A DNA stretch of 64,000 nucleotides, from contig JANXCV010000002.1 in assembly GCA_025059235.1 (NCBI GenBank), positions 81,498 to 145,497 on the forward strand, given 5' to 3'. The translations under genes and the position numbers were made by a program. This DNA comes from Candidatus Calescibacterium sp. Lineage in GTDB: Bacteria > DRYD01. The stretch's first letter is position 1; the number at the start of each line of letters is the position of its first letter. Below, in pieces: positions 44,320-55,409 of the stretch. The notes beneath the pieces are model-generated. The model had not been told where the DNA came from. It searched no databases and saw nothing but the letters and a program-made list of their open reading frames with translations.

Positions 44320-46547
44320 TATCTAACCTCTTTCCAATTTCTAATTTTTAGTGGTTGAGGATGTGCTTGATAGGAAACTTGTATTCCTCTTATTTCGACT
44401 GTTCTATTTAATCCTGTTATTGTTTGTCCTGTCAAAGTGTTAACATTTGTTTTGAAAGAAGGGTTTGATGTATCAAATTCCATTCTGTATACGATTGATG
44501 CTCCTCGAGTCCTATTTTGTGATAACGTTTGCCAAGCACCATTATTTATTCTGAACATAGTATTATTACTGTTTGTTGGATAAAAATCTATATCTATAGT
44601 TAAAGGATTTGTTGAGTTGTATACTGTGTTTAGAAAATTATTTGGTATCTGTATAGTAGTGTATAAAGGATTATTATTTTCTATTCTATTAGCTACCATT
44701 ATTGATGTTGGTATTCCATTAAATGAACCTGTAATTCTTAGAGTTATGCTTTTTATGTAAAATGAATTACTATTGAAATCAAATGAATTTGCACTAGTTC
44801 CTCCTTTAGCTATTAGATCCTTGCTTTCTATTATGAACCTGTCTGCATTAGTATACATATTACCTGCTTGTAAAAAGGTGAATAAAGTTTGGGCATGGTT
44901 TCCATCTGTTGCAATAAAGTCTAATGATGTTGAACCACTAAAGTTAGCTATTGTGGCGTTATCAAAATCAGCGTTTTGATTATCAGTTGTTATAGCATAC
45001 TGTCCAAGAAAGTAGTTCTTGTACCTTCCTGTTGTTGGGTTTCTGACCATGAAGAATACTCTTCCTCCTACCTTACTTATTGTTGCATTTCTGTCTGTAT
45101 GTCTTATTGATAAATCAAATGTTTGGTTTGTCCCATTTCCTATTCTGTAATGAGTTGGATAAAAATGCCAATTATCAGTTGCTATAAGAATATCCAATTC
45201 TCCATCTCTGTTTATATCAGCCAGTACTATATTTGTTGCTCCGCCTGTATATTCTGATAAAGGTTCTCCATTACCGCTACTGTTTCTCTGAGTATTTGGA
45301 CCTCTGTATTCGCTACTTTCTACTGTGTTATTGTTTCTCTGCACTATTTTTTGACTACCACTTATTTGTCCGTCATATAGTATAACATCGGGAGAGCTTT
45401 GATTATTTGGATTGTTACCTCCAAAATAGATCCTTCCTTGATTATCTAATTTACCGTGATAAATATACAGTTTTGGACTATCTGTACTTCCTACTATTAT
45501 GTCAACTATACCATCTTTATTTATATCCCCTGCACTAATGACTTGTGCTCCGTTAAAAGTATCGTCCATATCTTTTGTTTTTACACCTGTTGTTACCAAT
45601 TTTATTGGAGAACCAAATGATATTGTGTTTCCTTGTGATTGGTTGGGTAGGGCATAGACTGCCCCATCTGCAGATGCTATTAATATATCTTGTTTGCCAT
45701 CATTGTTATAATCAAATTTTTCCGTTATATATTTCCTTAGATTGGTATCATATTTTTGAAAATTTGATACAATTGAACCTGCAGTCCACTTAATATCTAC
45801 TTTTGTTTGTCCTTGATTCCATGAAGAAGTATTTATTATATTTTTTGAGAATGTTTCATTATTACCTTGTATAAAAATAGCTGCTTCTGAAACTGATGTT
45901 GGAGATTGGTTATTTTCGTTGGTTTTAATCACAAATAAGTCTGCTTTACCATCGTTGTTGAAGTCTCCAATTGCTGAAGATATACCACCAATCTCGTTAT
46001 CAGTATATTTTTGTTCGCTCACAATATTTGCTCCATTTTTATATACTTTGTATATGCTTCTACTGTATGCTATTCCCCACGCTGTTGAACCGGATATATT
46101 TGGATCCCAAGATATGGTTGCAATGTAGTTACCCCCAGGATTGGTTAGCAAAGGTTGTTGAAAATTTATATCATTTATTATTCTCGAAAATGTTAATATA
46201 GAGTTATTATTATTATCTACATTAATTTCCCATGCATTACCAACTACTGAATTGTTGAGTATTGCTTCTGCTAATCTTAAGGTACTATTGTTAACAATAT
46301 TAAAAGGATATATTGTATTGTTTTGATCACTTGATGGTAGGTTGATTGTAGCAAATCTGAGATTATTTACCCCTAAAAAATTCAGATAGTTGTTCATTTG
46401 TGTAGGTGGTATTTGGTTAACAAAAGTAGTGTATGCACTATCGTTCATTAAAAATCCTATTGCATCTTTTTGTGCGGACATACCTCCTTTTGCTATGAAA
46501 ATAACAAACCCTATGATAACAAACGAAACTATCAGTAACCTGATCAC
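44319..46547 (-). CDS. FG-GAP/VCBS-repeat secreted protein at PilY1 position
   Basis: Probable GTG start at 46547 after GGAGGTGA; TM/signal sequence; AIGDFNNDGKADLFVI, KFDYNNDGKQDILIASADG, SAGDINKDGIVDIIVGS, LADINRDGELDILIATDN. Confidence 0.85.
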   Translation of the reverse strand: MIRLLIVSFVIIGFVIFIAKGGMSAQKDAIGFLMNDSAYTTFVNQIPPTQMNNYLNFLGVNNLRFATINLPSSDQNNTIYPFNIVNNSTLRLAEAILNNSVVGNAWEINVDNNNNSILTFSRIINDINFQQPLLTNPGGNYIATISWDPNISGSTAWGIAYSRSIYKVYKNGANIVSEQKYTDNEIGGISSAIGDFNNDGKADLFVIKTNENNQSPTSVSEAAIFIQGNNETFSKNIINTSSWNQGQTKVDIKWTAGSIVSNFQKYDTNLRKYITEKFDYNNDGKQDILIASADGAVYALPNQSQGNTISFGSPIKLVTTGVKTKDMDDTFNGAQVISAGDINKDGIVDIIVGSTDSPKLYIYHGKLDNQGRIYFGGNNPNNQSSPDVILYDGQISGSQKIVQRNNNTVESSEYRGPNTQRNSSGNGEPLSEYTGGATNIVLADINRDGELDILIATDNWHFYPTHYRIGNGTNQTFDLSIRHTDRNATISKVGGRVFFMVRNPTTGRYKNYFLGQYAITTDNQNADFDNATIANFSGSTSLDFIATDGNHAQTLFTFLQAGNMYTNADRFIIESKDLIAKGGTSANSFDFNSNSFYIKSITLRITGSFNGIPTSIMVANRIENNNPLYTTIQIPNNFLNTVYNSTNPLTIDIDFYPTNSNNTMFRINNGAWQTLSQNRTRGASIVYRMEFDTSNPSFKTNVNTLTGQTITGLNRTVEIRGIQVSYQAHPQPLKIRNWKEVR

Positions 46548-46687
46548 TTGAAAATCACCTCCATACAATATATATATCAAAAAATTTCTTTTGAGCAAGC
46601 CCAGTTAATGTTAAATTTTTGTAAATTTGTCAATCTTTTTGTTAAATTATAGTAAACCTTTTTTATCAAAAACAACGTTGATTTTGA

Positions 46688-47935
46688 TTATTCAAAAAAT
46701 TCTCTATGTAATGATTTTATTGTGGTTTTCATAAATTTTTCTGGTACCAGTAAGGAGATACTTATATGAGAGTCTTGTGCTTGGATGATCAATACTTTTT
46801 CACTTAGCAGAGCTTTATTTATCCTATACATTACCCCTGGTTTTCCTCTCATATTATAGCCAATTACGCTTACTTTTGAAAGTTTATGAATAGTTTTAAA
46901 ATCTAGTGAAAGATCTTTCAAAATATTCCTTATTTTTTCTTCTTGATTGTTGTCTACAATGAAAGAAACTATATTATTTGGTATGTCCAAATTTATGAAG
47001 TCTAGACTTATTCTGTTTTGATATATTTTATTCAGGGATGTATCGAGTATTTGTGTCTTGTTTTTCATCTGTGGGGGAAGGAATATGGCAAATTTTGTCA
47101 CGTTTTCTTTTACGGAAAGGTTACTGACTAGATTATCGGGTGTTGTATTTTTGCTACTTGTGGTGTACTTATCTGAGAATATGGATCTTATTATTACTTT
47201 TGTATCAGTTTCTTGTATGATATTGATGGCTTCTGGATTTATTATCGGATTTCCATTATAGGAGGATTCTGCTAATTCATCTAGGTGACATTTTTCTATT
47301 GTTATACTGTTAGGAACTATACTGGGAGGAGCACTTTTTAAACCTTCTACATCTTTTATTATGTGGATTTCTTGACTTTTAACTATTTTAGCTATAAAAG
47401 CTGCAGTTATATCTGTTCCTCCTCTTTTTAAGGTAGTTATGTAACCTTCCTTGCTTACTCCCTGAAAACCACAAATTACGGGAGTGAACTTTTCTTCCAT
47501 AAGATTAATGATGTTAGTTACATTAACATCGATTATATCTGCATCTTCTGCTTTAGATGTAGTTATTATTCCGCTTTGAAAAGCATTTAAAGGTATAGCT
47601 CTATACAAAGGGTTGACATAATTTATCGCAAATGCTAGCAGACCAGCTGCTATATTCTCTCCACAGGAAACAACAAACGATTTGGAAATATCCATCAACT
47701 GATTTGATAATTTGCTTTCTATTGTACAATTTGAATTATTGTTTTTAAATTCTTCAAATAGTCTAAGTAGTTCATCTGTAGAATATGGGTAAGGTGGTCT
47801 TCCAAGAGCGGAAACTACAATTATTGTCTTATACGGCTCAAAGTTTTTTACTACAAACTCTGCTATATCAATTACATTCTCTTTTCTAAATATGCTTCCA
47901 CCAATTTTAATAACTTTTATCTGACCGCTAGACAT
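46688..47935 (-). CDS. lysC: aspartate kinase
   Basis: KVIKIGGSIFRKENVIDIAEFV, VVSALG, TTLKRGGTDITAAFIA, C-terminal ACT repeats (VSVIGYNMRGKPGVMYRINKAL). Confidence 0.92.
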   Translation of the reverse strand: MSSGQIKVIKIGGSIFRKENVIDIAEFVVKNFEPYKTIIVVSALGRPPYPYSTDELLRLFEEFKNNNSNCTIESKLSNQLMDISKSFVVSCGENIAAGLLAFAINYVNPLYRAIPLNAFQSGIITTSKAEDADIIDVNVTNIINLMEEKFTPVICGFQGVSKEGYITTLKRGGTDITAAFIAKIVKSQEIHIIKDVEGLKSAPPSIVPNSITIEKCHLDELAESSYNGNPIINPEAINIIQETDTKVIIRSIFSDKYTTSSKNTTPDNLVSNLSVKENVTKFAIFLPPQMKNKTQILDTSLNKIYQNRISLDFINLDIPNNIVSFIVDNNQEEKIRNILKDLSLDFKTIHKLSKVSVIGYNMRGKPGVMYRINKALLSEKVLIIQAQDSHISISLLVPEKFMKTTIKSLHREFFE

Positions 47936-47972
47936 TTCTTGTGTTCCTTTAATATTTTATTCTCTATTTTAG

Positions 47973-49463
47973 CTAATCTTCTTCTATCAAATCACCAAGG
48001 AATAACTGTGGTTGGAAAGGAGGAAGTATTACGTGTAATCTGCTCAATTTCCTATAGTATCTATTTCTGTTTATCAGTTCAAACAATATTATTTCTTTTT
48101 CTGTAGGAATTTCGCTAAGTAAGTTCTTGGGATAACATTCTCTGATATCTATTATTCCTTGGGAATATATTGGTGAAAGATTCAGAGTTACTATGAGTAT
48201 TTTAGAGTTCAGTTTGTAACCATAGGCTATTATATTTCTGTAGGTTTCATCAAAGATTCCATTTACCTTGAGGACAAAGAATTTTCCGTTTTCTAATAGG
48301 TTTTTTACTTGCTGATAAATTTCTAGAATTTTTGAATACATGGTTATGCTTTTATATATGTCTTTACATCTTATAATTTGGACTGGTATTTTTACTGTTT
48401 GTCCTTCAAGCTGTTCCCAGTATATCATTTTCATTCCTAGGCATGTAAAAAATAATGTTAAGATGCTAGGACTATTGAATTGGTCGATTTTACTTGCTAT
48501 TCTTATCTCGTCGTGATTTTCTAGGAACCTGACCATCCTTCTCTGAAAATCAAAATTCAGAGATATAAGATACCTCAATTCATTAATACTTAGACTATGG
48601 ATAGCGTCGAGAAATCTTTTGTCGTATGTATAGTCAAAACCCAGTTCTAGTAATTTATATTCTGTGTTCCAGTAGCATTCTGCGATAAATATTAGATCCG
48701 TACTTTTAGTGGCAATACTCCAAAATTCTTCTTCTCTTTCAATATTTTTCAAAATTTCTGAGTCTAGGTAATCTTTCCAATTGTTGTGAAAAATATTCTT
48801 GAGTAATAGCATGGACATATCCACTCTTACACCATCTGCATATCTTGATATCTTTTTTAGTGATTTTAGAAGTATATTTTGGGCTTCCTTAGAGAATATG
48901 TTAATCTGCAGAGTATCTATCCATGGTGGGAAAAAAGGATCTTTCCCATAAGCTATATACCTTACCTTATTATCCTTAACTATGACATGAAATAGATCAG
49001 GATTTTTTATGTACCCTTCGAAATCTGTTTCTATGAAAATTTTTCTGTTTATGTAATTGTTATCTATTCCGAAATGATTGGGGACGAAGTCAAGGATTAG
49101 ACCTACATTGTATTTATTTAAAATTCCTTTTACTTTGGTGAGGTCTTTGAATGATCCTATAATTGGGTTTGGGGTGTAATCTGTAATCGAATAGGCTGAG
49201 CCCAATATATCTTCTTCTTTTATATCTTCAATCAACTGTTTATATTCATTAATGTTTTTAAGAGCTATCTGTCTAGATGTTTTACTTCTTTTCCATATTC
49301 CCATTAGCCATATATATTTCACTGTTCCACCATACAAAATTTTTTCCCACTCTTCTTCAGGAATCTCTCCGAGTTTGATCATATCTTTAAACGAATTAAC
49401 TTCTTTCTTATATTTCTTTGAAATTTTGTAGATAAAGTTTACGGTATTTATCTCGAGTATCAT
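47973..49463 (-). CDS. GH13 alpha-amylase-family glycosidase
   Basis: GLILDFVPNHFG, ADGVRVDMSML, DLIFIAECYWNTEY, RFLENHDEIRIA (GH13 conserved regions I-IV). Confidence 0.87.
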   Translation of the reverse strand: MILEINTVNFIYKISKKYKKEVNSFKDMIKLGEIPEEEWEKILYGGTVKYIWLMGIWKRSKTSRQIALKNINEYKQLIEDIKEEDILGSAYSITDYTPNPIIGSFKDLTKVKGILNKYNVGLILDFVPNHFGIDNNYINRKIFIETDFEGYIKNPDLFHVIVKDNKVRYIAYGKDPFFPPWIDTLQINIFSKEAQNILLKSLKKISRYADGVRVDMSMLLLKNIFHNNWKDYLDSEILKNIEREEEFWSIATKSTDLIFIAECYWNTEYKLLELGFDYTYDKRFLDAIHSLSINELRYLISLNFDFQRRMVRFLENHDEIRIASKIDQFNSPSILTLFFTCLGMKMIYWEQLEGQTVKIPVQIIRCKDIYKSITMYSKILEIYQQVKNLLENGKFFVLKVNGIFDETYRNIIAYGYKLNSKILIVTLNLSPIYSQGIIDIRECYPKNLLSEIPTEKEIILFELINRNRYYRKLSRLHVILPPFQPQLFLGDLIEED

Positions 49464-49477
49464 TTGAAGGTAGATCG

Positions 49478-50392
49478 CTATTGAGATTTGTTTTTTAAGA
49501 ATTCTAGCATCTTTTTTTCTATATTATCGGTCGTGAAAAAGTTTATGAAAGGTATATTGTTCTTTTTACATATCTCACTTATTTTTGTTATTTTTTTGTT
49601 TGCTTCTTGTTCGAATTTTTCTGCTAATTTAGGGGTTATTTCCACCAGTCTACTTTTTCCGGAGAACGGATCAACGAGATTTATTTTACCGACCGGCGGT
49701 ATTTTTATTTCTGCTGGATCTGTAAGTTTAAGAACATAAATTTCGTTATTCTTTACCTTTTTCAGAGATCTCAGATATTTTTCCAGAGCTTCATAGCTTT
49801 TAACATCTATAAAGCTGGAAAAAATTATTATAGTTGACGTTCTTTTGATGTATTGATTGGCTATTTTTAGTAACCTCTCGATATTGCTATTTGCTCTTAA
49901 ATATTTGTACTTATTATTTTTGAAATCATTGATTGTATTGTTAATAAACACTAGGATTTTGTATACTTCGGAGAAATTTTTTGAGGGTTTAAAAAAGGCT
50001 AATTCGTTTTTATGTGCCATTATTGCTCCTATTCTTTCGGATAATGAAAGGGATAAGTTCACAAATATTGCTAATAATTCTTCTAAGAGTTCTATTTTTA
50101 GTTTTGATTTAGTTCCGAAAAATAATGAGCTATCCAAATCAATAACCAAGTATATTGGTATTTCTCTCTCTTCTTGAAAGTTTCTAACAAATAAGTTATT
50201 CATTCTAGCACTGACATTCCAGTCTATGTACCTGGGATCATCTCCTTCTACATATTCTCTTATGTCCACGAATTCTATTCCACTACCTTTAAATATTGAT
50301 CTGTTAAGACCGTATATGAGTCTATTTGATAATTTCTTTGTCAACTTGAGTAGATATTTAGGAAGGTTTGAGAGGTTGGTTTTATGAATCAC
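49478..50392 (-). CDS. DUF58 protein (vWA-like)
   Basis: GSGIEFVDIREYVEGDDPRYIDWNVSARMNNLFVRNFQEEREIPIYLVIDLDSSLFFG. Confidence 0.9.
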   Translation of the reverse strand: MIHKTNLSNLPKYLLKLTKKLSNRLIYGLNRSIFKGSGIEFVDIREYVEGDDPRYIDWNVSARMNNLFVRNFQEEREIPIYLVIDLDSSLFFGTKSKLKIELLEELLAIFVNLSLSLSERIGAIMAHKNELAFFKPSKNFSEVYKILVFINNTINDFKNNKYKYLRANSNIERLLKIANQYIKRTSTIIIFSSFIDVKSYEALEKYLRSLKKVKNNEIYVLKLTDPAEIKIPPVGKINLVDPFSGKSRLVEITPKLAEKFEQEANKKITKISEICKKNNIPFINFFTTDNIEKKMLEFLKNKSQ

Positions 50393-50870
50393 TTTGAGAG
50401 ATCAAAATCAGAGGATCTCCTTCTCGAACAAATTTTGAGTTTTCTGCTAAAATCTTTTTTACTATTCCACTGTAAGGACTTTCGATTTCATTAAGAACTT
50501 TCATGGACTCTATAATACATATTACTTGACCTTTAGATATTTCTTGGCCTTCTTGAATGAAGGGATCTGCCCCAGGGAAAGGATATAAGTAAAAGTTTCC
50601 GCTTATTGGGGCCCTTATTATTGTACCCTGGTATTCTTCAATTTTTTCTACATTTTCTGCTTCAGGAAATGTTTCTATAACCTCTTCCCCTGATTCTTCT
50701 ATACATGGGTATAAATCTTGTTCGAGATTTTTCAAAAATTGGGTATAGTTTTTCTTTATGTTTATCCTTATGTTTTTTTCTTCTTGTGAAAACTCTAGTT
50801 CTATTTCCTCTAGGTTTTTCTCTTTGAATATTTGGACTATTTTCTTTATTAGGTTAAGGCTTTCTTCCAT
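50382..50870 (-). CDS. accB: acetyl-CoA carboxylase biotin carboxyl carrier protein
   Basis: APISGNFYLYPFPGADPFIQEGQEISKGQVICIIESMKVLNEIESPYSGIVKKIL biotinyl (ESMK) domain. Confidence 0.88.
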   Translation of the reverse strand: MEESLNLIKKIVQIFKEKNLEEIELEFSQEEKNIRINIKKNYTQFLKNLEQDLYPCIEESGEEVIETFPEAENVEKIEEYQGTIIRAPISGNFYLYPFPGADPFIQEGQEISKGQVICIIESMKVLNEIESPYSGIVKKILAENSKFVREGDPLILISQSDS

Positions 50871-50887
50871 TGGTATTCTTCTGTTAG

Positions 50888-52765
50888 TCAGTTTTCATAA
50901 GTTTTATTTCTATGCTTTTGTATTGCTAGTATTAAGATGGATATATCAGATACTCTTACTCCTGCTATTCTTGAGGCTTGAGCTATTGTTGTTGGTCTGT
51001 ATTTAGTTAGTTTTTCTCTAGCCTCATAGGACAATTGATCTATCTCAAAGAAATTTATATCAGCTGGTATATTCATTTCCTCATATTTCTGCATCTTCTC
51101 TATTTTTTCTTTCTCTATTTTCAGATATCCTTCGTATTTTATTTCTATTTCTACTCTTTCTTGTATTTCTTTATCAAGTTCTGGTCTGTAGGGATCTAAT
51201 TCTTTTAGGTTTTGATATGAAAACTCTGGTCTTTTTAGTAAAGAATAGAGACTTTCATAACAATTTTCTAATCCCAATTCTTTTAGCTTTTGCCTTAATT
51301 CGGGGTATCTATGGGGGAAAGTATTTTTTAGCCTTTCTATTTCTTGTTTTATTGTTTTTATCTTTTTTTGAAATGCTTGGTATATGCCTTCGCTTATTAA
51401 CCCCAATTGGTATCCTAGGGGTGTAAGCCTTTCATCGGCATTGTCATGTCTGAGGTAAAGTCTATACTCTACTTTGGACGTATGCATTCTGTATGGATCT
51501 GTTATTTCTTTAGTTGTCAAGTCATCTATCAGCGTTCCTATATATGAAGTATTTCTTGAAAGAATTACTAGATCTTTGTTTTTACTATATAAAGCGGCGT
51601 TAATACCTGCTACTATTCCTTGAGCTGCTGCTTCTTCGTATCCCGTAGTTCCATTTATCTGTCCTGCTAGGAACAATCCTTTTATTTTCTTTGTTTGTAG
51701 TGTTGGGTCAAGTTGATAGGGTTTGACGGCATCGTACTCTATAGCATATGCTGGTCTAATCATTTCTGCTTTTTCTAAACCGACAATTGTTCTTAACATT
51801 TTCAGTTGTACGTCTGCTGGTAGTGATGTTGAAAAACCTTGAACGTATACTTCTTCGTTATCCCAACCTTCTGGCTCTAGGAATATTGGATGTTCATCTT
51901 TGGTGCTAAATTTTACTATCTTATCTTCTATAGACGGACAGTATCTTACTCCTGTTGCTTCTATTTCTCCATTATACATTGGAGAAAGGTGCAGGTTTTC
52001 TAGGATTATCTTTTTGGTTTCAAGGGTTGTTTTTGTTAAATAGCAATTCAATTGATTTTTAGGGTATTCTATGGTTGGGAAAAATTCAAAGAATACCGGT
52101 TCTTTAGATGGTTCCACTACTGATAAAACATCGTAATTTATGCTATTTCTATGTATTCTTGGTGGTGTTCCTGTTTTTAGCCTTACAGTCTCAAAACCTA
52201 ACCTATGCAAAGATTGGGTAAGATAATTCGAGGCATATTCACCTGCTCTACCACCTTCCATCTTTACTTTACCAATGTGTATTAGACCTCTCAGGAAAGT
52301 ACCCGTAGCGATTACTAGTGCTTTGCAAAGGTATACTAATCCTATCCTTGTTTTTACACCTACTACCTTTTTATCGTCGATTAAGATTTCTTCTATTTCT
52401 TCTTGTTTTATGGAAAGATTAGGTTGCTTTTCAAGTAGAGTTCGCATAAATTTTTTGTATAGATTTCTGTCATTTTGTGATCTGAGTGCTCTTACTGCAG
52501 GTCCTTTGCTAGTGTTGAGGTATCTTATATGTATCATCGTGTGATCTGCTGCCATTGCTTGGACTCCACCTAGTGCATCTATTTCTCTTACTAGATGCCC
52601 TTTAGCTGGACCGCCTATACTAGGATTACAGCTCATTTGTCCTATGTTTTCTAGCAGCATAGTAAAGATGGCTGTTTTGCAGCCCATTTTGCAGGCTGCG
52701 ATTGCAGCTTCTATTCCTGCATGACCTGCTCCTATGACAATAACGTCAAAGCTGCCTGCTACCAT
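50888..52765 (-). CDS. mnmG: tRNA uridine-5-carboxymethylaminomethyl synthesis enzyme
   Basis: [67 protein letters not shown]. Confidence 0.97.
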   Translation of the reverse strand: MVAGSFDVIVIGAGHAGIEAAIAACKMGCKTAIFTMLLENIGQMSCNPSIGGPAKGHLVREIDALGGVQAMAADHTMIHIRYLNTSKGPAVRALRSQNDRNLYKKFMRTLLEKQPNLSIKQEEIEEILIDDKKVVGVKTRIGLVYLCKALVIATGTFLRGLIHIGKVKMEGGRAGEYASNYLTQSLHRLGFETVRLKTGTPPRIHRNSINYDVLSVVEPSKEPVFFEFFPTIEYPKNQLNCYLTKTTLETKKIILENLHLSPMYNGEIEATGVRYCPSIEDKIVKFSTKDEHPIFLEPEGWDNEEVYVQGFSTSLPADVQLKMLRTIVGLEKAEMIRPAYAIEYDAVKPYQLDPTLQTKKIKGLFLAGQINGTTGYEEAAAQGIVAGINAALYSKNKDLVILSRNTSYIGTLIDDLTTKEITDPYRMHTSKVEYRLYLRHDNADERLTPLGYQLGLISEGIYQAFQKKIKTIKQEIERLKNTFPHRYPELRQKLKELGLENCYESLYSLLKRPEFSYQNLKELDPYRPELDKEIQERVEIEIKYEGYLKIEKEKIEKMQKYEEMNIPADINFFEIDQLSYEAREKLTKYRPTTIAQASRIAGVRVSDISILILAIQKHRNKTYEN

Positions 52766-52821
52766 ACACTATGCTCATCAAAAATCTTTTTCACTCTTAG
52801 TACTTCTCTTCCCTTTATTCA

Positions 52822-53397
52822 TCAATTTTCCTGGTTTAAATCTCTTGAATGACTAATTGTTTCAAGCTTAAAATAGTAGTATATTCCGAATATCAGTGTA
52901 CAAAACAGAATGGATGAAATTATAGAGTTTTTAAAAAATGGTATTGCCATTACATAACATTGAATAAGCCCATCTATAGTTTTTGGATACATATTGGTGG
53001 TTAACCATACACCGAAATTACTGAATATGTAGAACCATGTTGAATTTACTAGACTACTTATGTTTGCATGAAATATTTTTTTTAGATTGCTTTTTTCCTG
53101 GTATACTTTGAAGAATTTGAAATATACTCTGCTTAAGTATACAGAGCTAAGGAAAGCAAAGTATACTGTAAAAATTTGGTTATGTAGTCCTAGGATTAAG
53201 TCTGAGGATATAAGGATTATCAGTGGTATTAAGTAAGGTAGATACTTATTTGTATACTGTGGCAGGATGAATCCTGAAAATACAGTTATTGGTATCAAGG
53301 GGGAAAAATTCGGTGGGTGTGGAATTAGTCTGTAATATATACCAACCCATAAGATAAATAGACAGAAAATCAAACCTTCCCTTTTTTGATGCTTCAT
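52822..53397 (-). CDS. DUF6580-like integral membrane protein
   Basis: YRLIPHPPNFSPLIPITVFSG and multiple TMs, FSNFGVWLTTNMYPKTIDGLIQCY. Confidence 0.7.
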   Translation of the reverse strand: MKHQKREGLIFCLFILWVGIYYRLIPHPPNFSPLIPITVFSGFILPQYTNKYLPYLIPLIILISSDLILGLHNQIFTVYFAFLSSVYLSRVYFKFFKVYQEKSNLKKIFHANISSLVNSTWFYIFSNFGVWLTTNMYPKTIDGLIQCYVMAIPFFKNSIISSILFCTLIFGIYYYFKLETISHSRDLNQEN

Positions 53398-53414
53398 AGA
53401 GTAATTTTATTATT

Positions 53415-53666
53415 TTATTTTTTAGTCTTCTTCTTAGTGGTCTTTTCTAATAACTTCTGTTGATATTCTTTACCGAATTTGGAGATAAATTTTTCTATTT
53501 TACCTTTTGCTTCTACCGTTGTGGTTGTTATTCCTTTATAGAAAGGATGACATTCTGAGCAGATTTCTACCTTAAGTTCTTTTTTTGTGGATATTGTCTT
53601 AAAGGTTGTTCCACAACCGCAGGTTACTATCGCTTCATATGTTTGTGGGTGTATATTTTTTTTCAT
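53415..53666 (-). CDS. rpmE: 50S ribosomal protein bL31
   Basis: MKKNIHPQTYEAIVTCGCGTTFKTIST...KVEICSECHPFYKG. Confidence 0.93.
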   Translation of the reverse strand: MKKNIHPQTYEAIVTCGCGTTFKTISTKKELKVEICSECHPFYKGITTTTVEAKGKIEKFISKFGKEYQQKLLEKTTKKKTKK

Positions 53667-53696
53667 ATGCTTTTTGCTTTGGGGATTTGTATACCG

Positions 53697-54650
53697 CTAA
53701 TTCCCCGAGCGGTTATTAATAATCTCTCTTACGTATTTAGGTAGAGAAAATAGCATACTGTGTGTTTCAGAATCGTAGTATTTTAGATTACCTGTTATTC
53801 TTTCTTTTATTCTGTTTTCTATTTGTTCGGGAGATAGTTCTTCCAGTTGTTGGTTTGTTGCCATTAAGAAAGCCCAATCGCTGTAAAAGGAAGGGATAAA
53901 CGTGTGGAATATCTTTACTGTTTTAAAGTATTTGCTAAATAGTTCTACATAGTCTTTCAGCAGGGGAATATCTTGATCTTTTCTGTAATTCCAGAATAGT
54001 AGGTCTTTCATGTCTGATGCTTGCATAACAAATACGCTATTGGCAGTACATATTTTTGTTAATTCTGTCAGGAATTGGTCTGTATATACTTTAAAAGCAG
54101 GTGTGCTTCCTGTTGGTTCGTTTAGATCTGAAATTATTACGTCGAATTTCTCTGAGCATCTTTTGATGTAGTCTTTTACATCTTCAAAGATTATTTTAGC
54201 TTTGGGGTTTTGGAAAGAGTTTTGATGCCATTCTTTCAGATACTCTAAAACTATCTTATGTAGTTCTTCGTCTATATCTACCATGATTACTTGTTCTACC
54301 GATTTGTATTTTAGCACTTCTCTCAGTGTTGCCCCTTCTCCACCACCTATTATCAATACTTTTCTAGGGTTTGGGTGTAGTATCATTGCTGGGTGAACCA
54401 ACGTTTCGTGGTATATATGTTCATCTACTTCTGCTGATTGGGGTTCACTGTTTAGGATCAGTATCTTACCACTATTGAAGGTATCTAGTATATCTATCTG
54501 TTGGTATTTGCTTCTTGTTCTTAGAAGGACGTTTTTTACTGCGTGTCCATGTAGTTCATAGATACTGTGATATTCGTAGTACCAAAGCCACTGCAGGGGT
54601 AGGGATTGATCGAATTTTTCGTAGTTATCCATTGCTATGAATAGACTCAT
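53697..54650 (-). CDS. speE: aminopropyltransferase (spermidine synthase family)
   Basis: HETLVHPAMILHPNPRKVLIIGGGEGATLREVLKY, MVDIDEEL, DVIISDLNEPTGSTPAFKVYT; ATGA overlap with speD. Confidence 0.92.
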   Translation of the reverse strand: MSLFIAMDNYEKFDQSLPLQWLWYYEYHSIYELHGHAVKNVLLRTRSKYQQIDILDTFNSGKILILNSEPQSAEVDEHIYHETLVHPAMILHPNPRKVLIIGGGEGATLREVLKYKSVEQVIMVDIDEELHKIVLEYLKEWHQNSFQNPKAKIIFEDVKDYIKRCSEKFDVIISDLNEPTGSTPAFKVYTDQFLTELTKICTANSVFVMQASDMKDLLFWNYRKDQDIPLLKDYVELFSKYFKTVKIFHTFIPSFYSDWAFLMATNQQLEELSPEQIENRIKERITGNLKYYDSETHSMLFSLPKYVREIINNRSGN

Positions 54651-55174
54651 TTACTTCCACCTACCAAAAATAGCTTTTTGTTATGATTATTCCCATTCTT
54701 ATATTTGCTTATCTTTATTTTTGTTGGCAGTACTCTGAGAACGTTTATATTACCTTCTATTATTTTTATTTTGTGGGTATAGAATTTCTTCCTTTTATTT
54801 TCTATTCCTCTGAGGATATATGTTGCTTTGATTTTTTTTGCTTTGAATTGTTTGGCTAGGAAGTAGCATGCTTTAAAGGGTTTTGTGGTGTTTCCACAGG
54901 TATATATATCTATGGCTGCGTAGCCAAGTTCCGGCCATGTGTGGATAGACAGATGAGACTCCGATATTACTACTACTCCACTTACTCCGACAGGAGAAAA
55001 TTTATGGAATACATTTTTTATAATGGTTGCGTTTGCCTCTTTTGCAGCATCTATCATTGTATTTTCGACGTCATGAATATCGTTGATAGTGTTTGGATCA
55101 CATCCTGAGAGTTCTACTATTATGTGTTTCCCTAGTGTAGGTATAACGGGTTTAGAAAACTCTTTTTCCATCAA
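54647..55174 (-). CDS. speD: S-adenosylmethionine decarboxylase proenzyme (prokaryotic class)
   Basis: GVVVISESHLSIHTWPELGYAAIDIYTCGNTTKPFKAC, with Ser at the ESH-LS-IH self-cleavage site. Confidence 0.93.
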   Translation of the reverse strand: MMEKEFSKPVIPTLGKHIIVELSGCDPNTINDIHDVENTMIDAAKEANATIIKNVFHKFSPVGVSGVVVISESHLSIHTWPELGYAAIDIYTCGNTTKPFKACYFLAKQFKAKKIKATYILRGIENKRKKFYTHKIKIIEGNINVLRVLPTKIKISKYKNGNNHNKKLFLVGGSK

Positions 55175-55409
55175 TCCTCCCCCTTTCTCGTATCATCTCT
55201 CACTTGAATTTGTATCGAATAAAGCTCACCTCCCATAATTACTAGTACATATTATATTTTATACAAAATTTCCATTTTCCCTTGTTTTAATAATCTGAAA
55301 ATAACCCTGTAGAATTAGTGTTCTGAACTTTTATTTAAACGATTATGCTAAATCTTTGCTAATTTTAGAAGGATTGATATGAATTTGGAAAAATATCTTC
55401 TTAAGGGGA

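Noticed and set aside
47936-47972. Lysine riboswitch upstream of lysC
   Set aside because: Only about 37 nt separate lysC from the upstream GH13 gene, too short for the aptamer, and no conserved core was seen.
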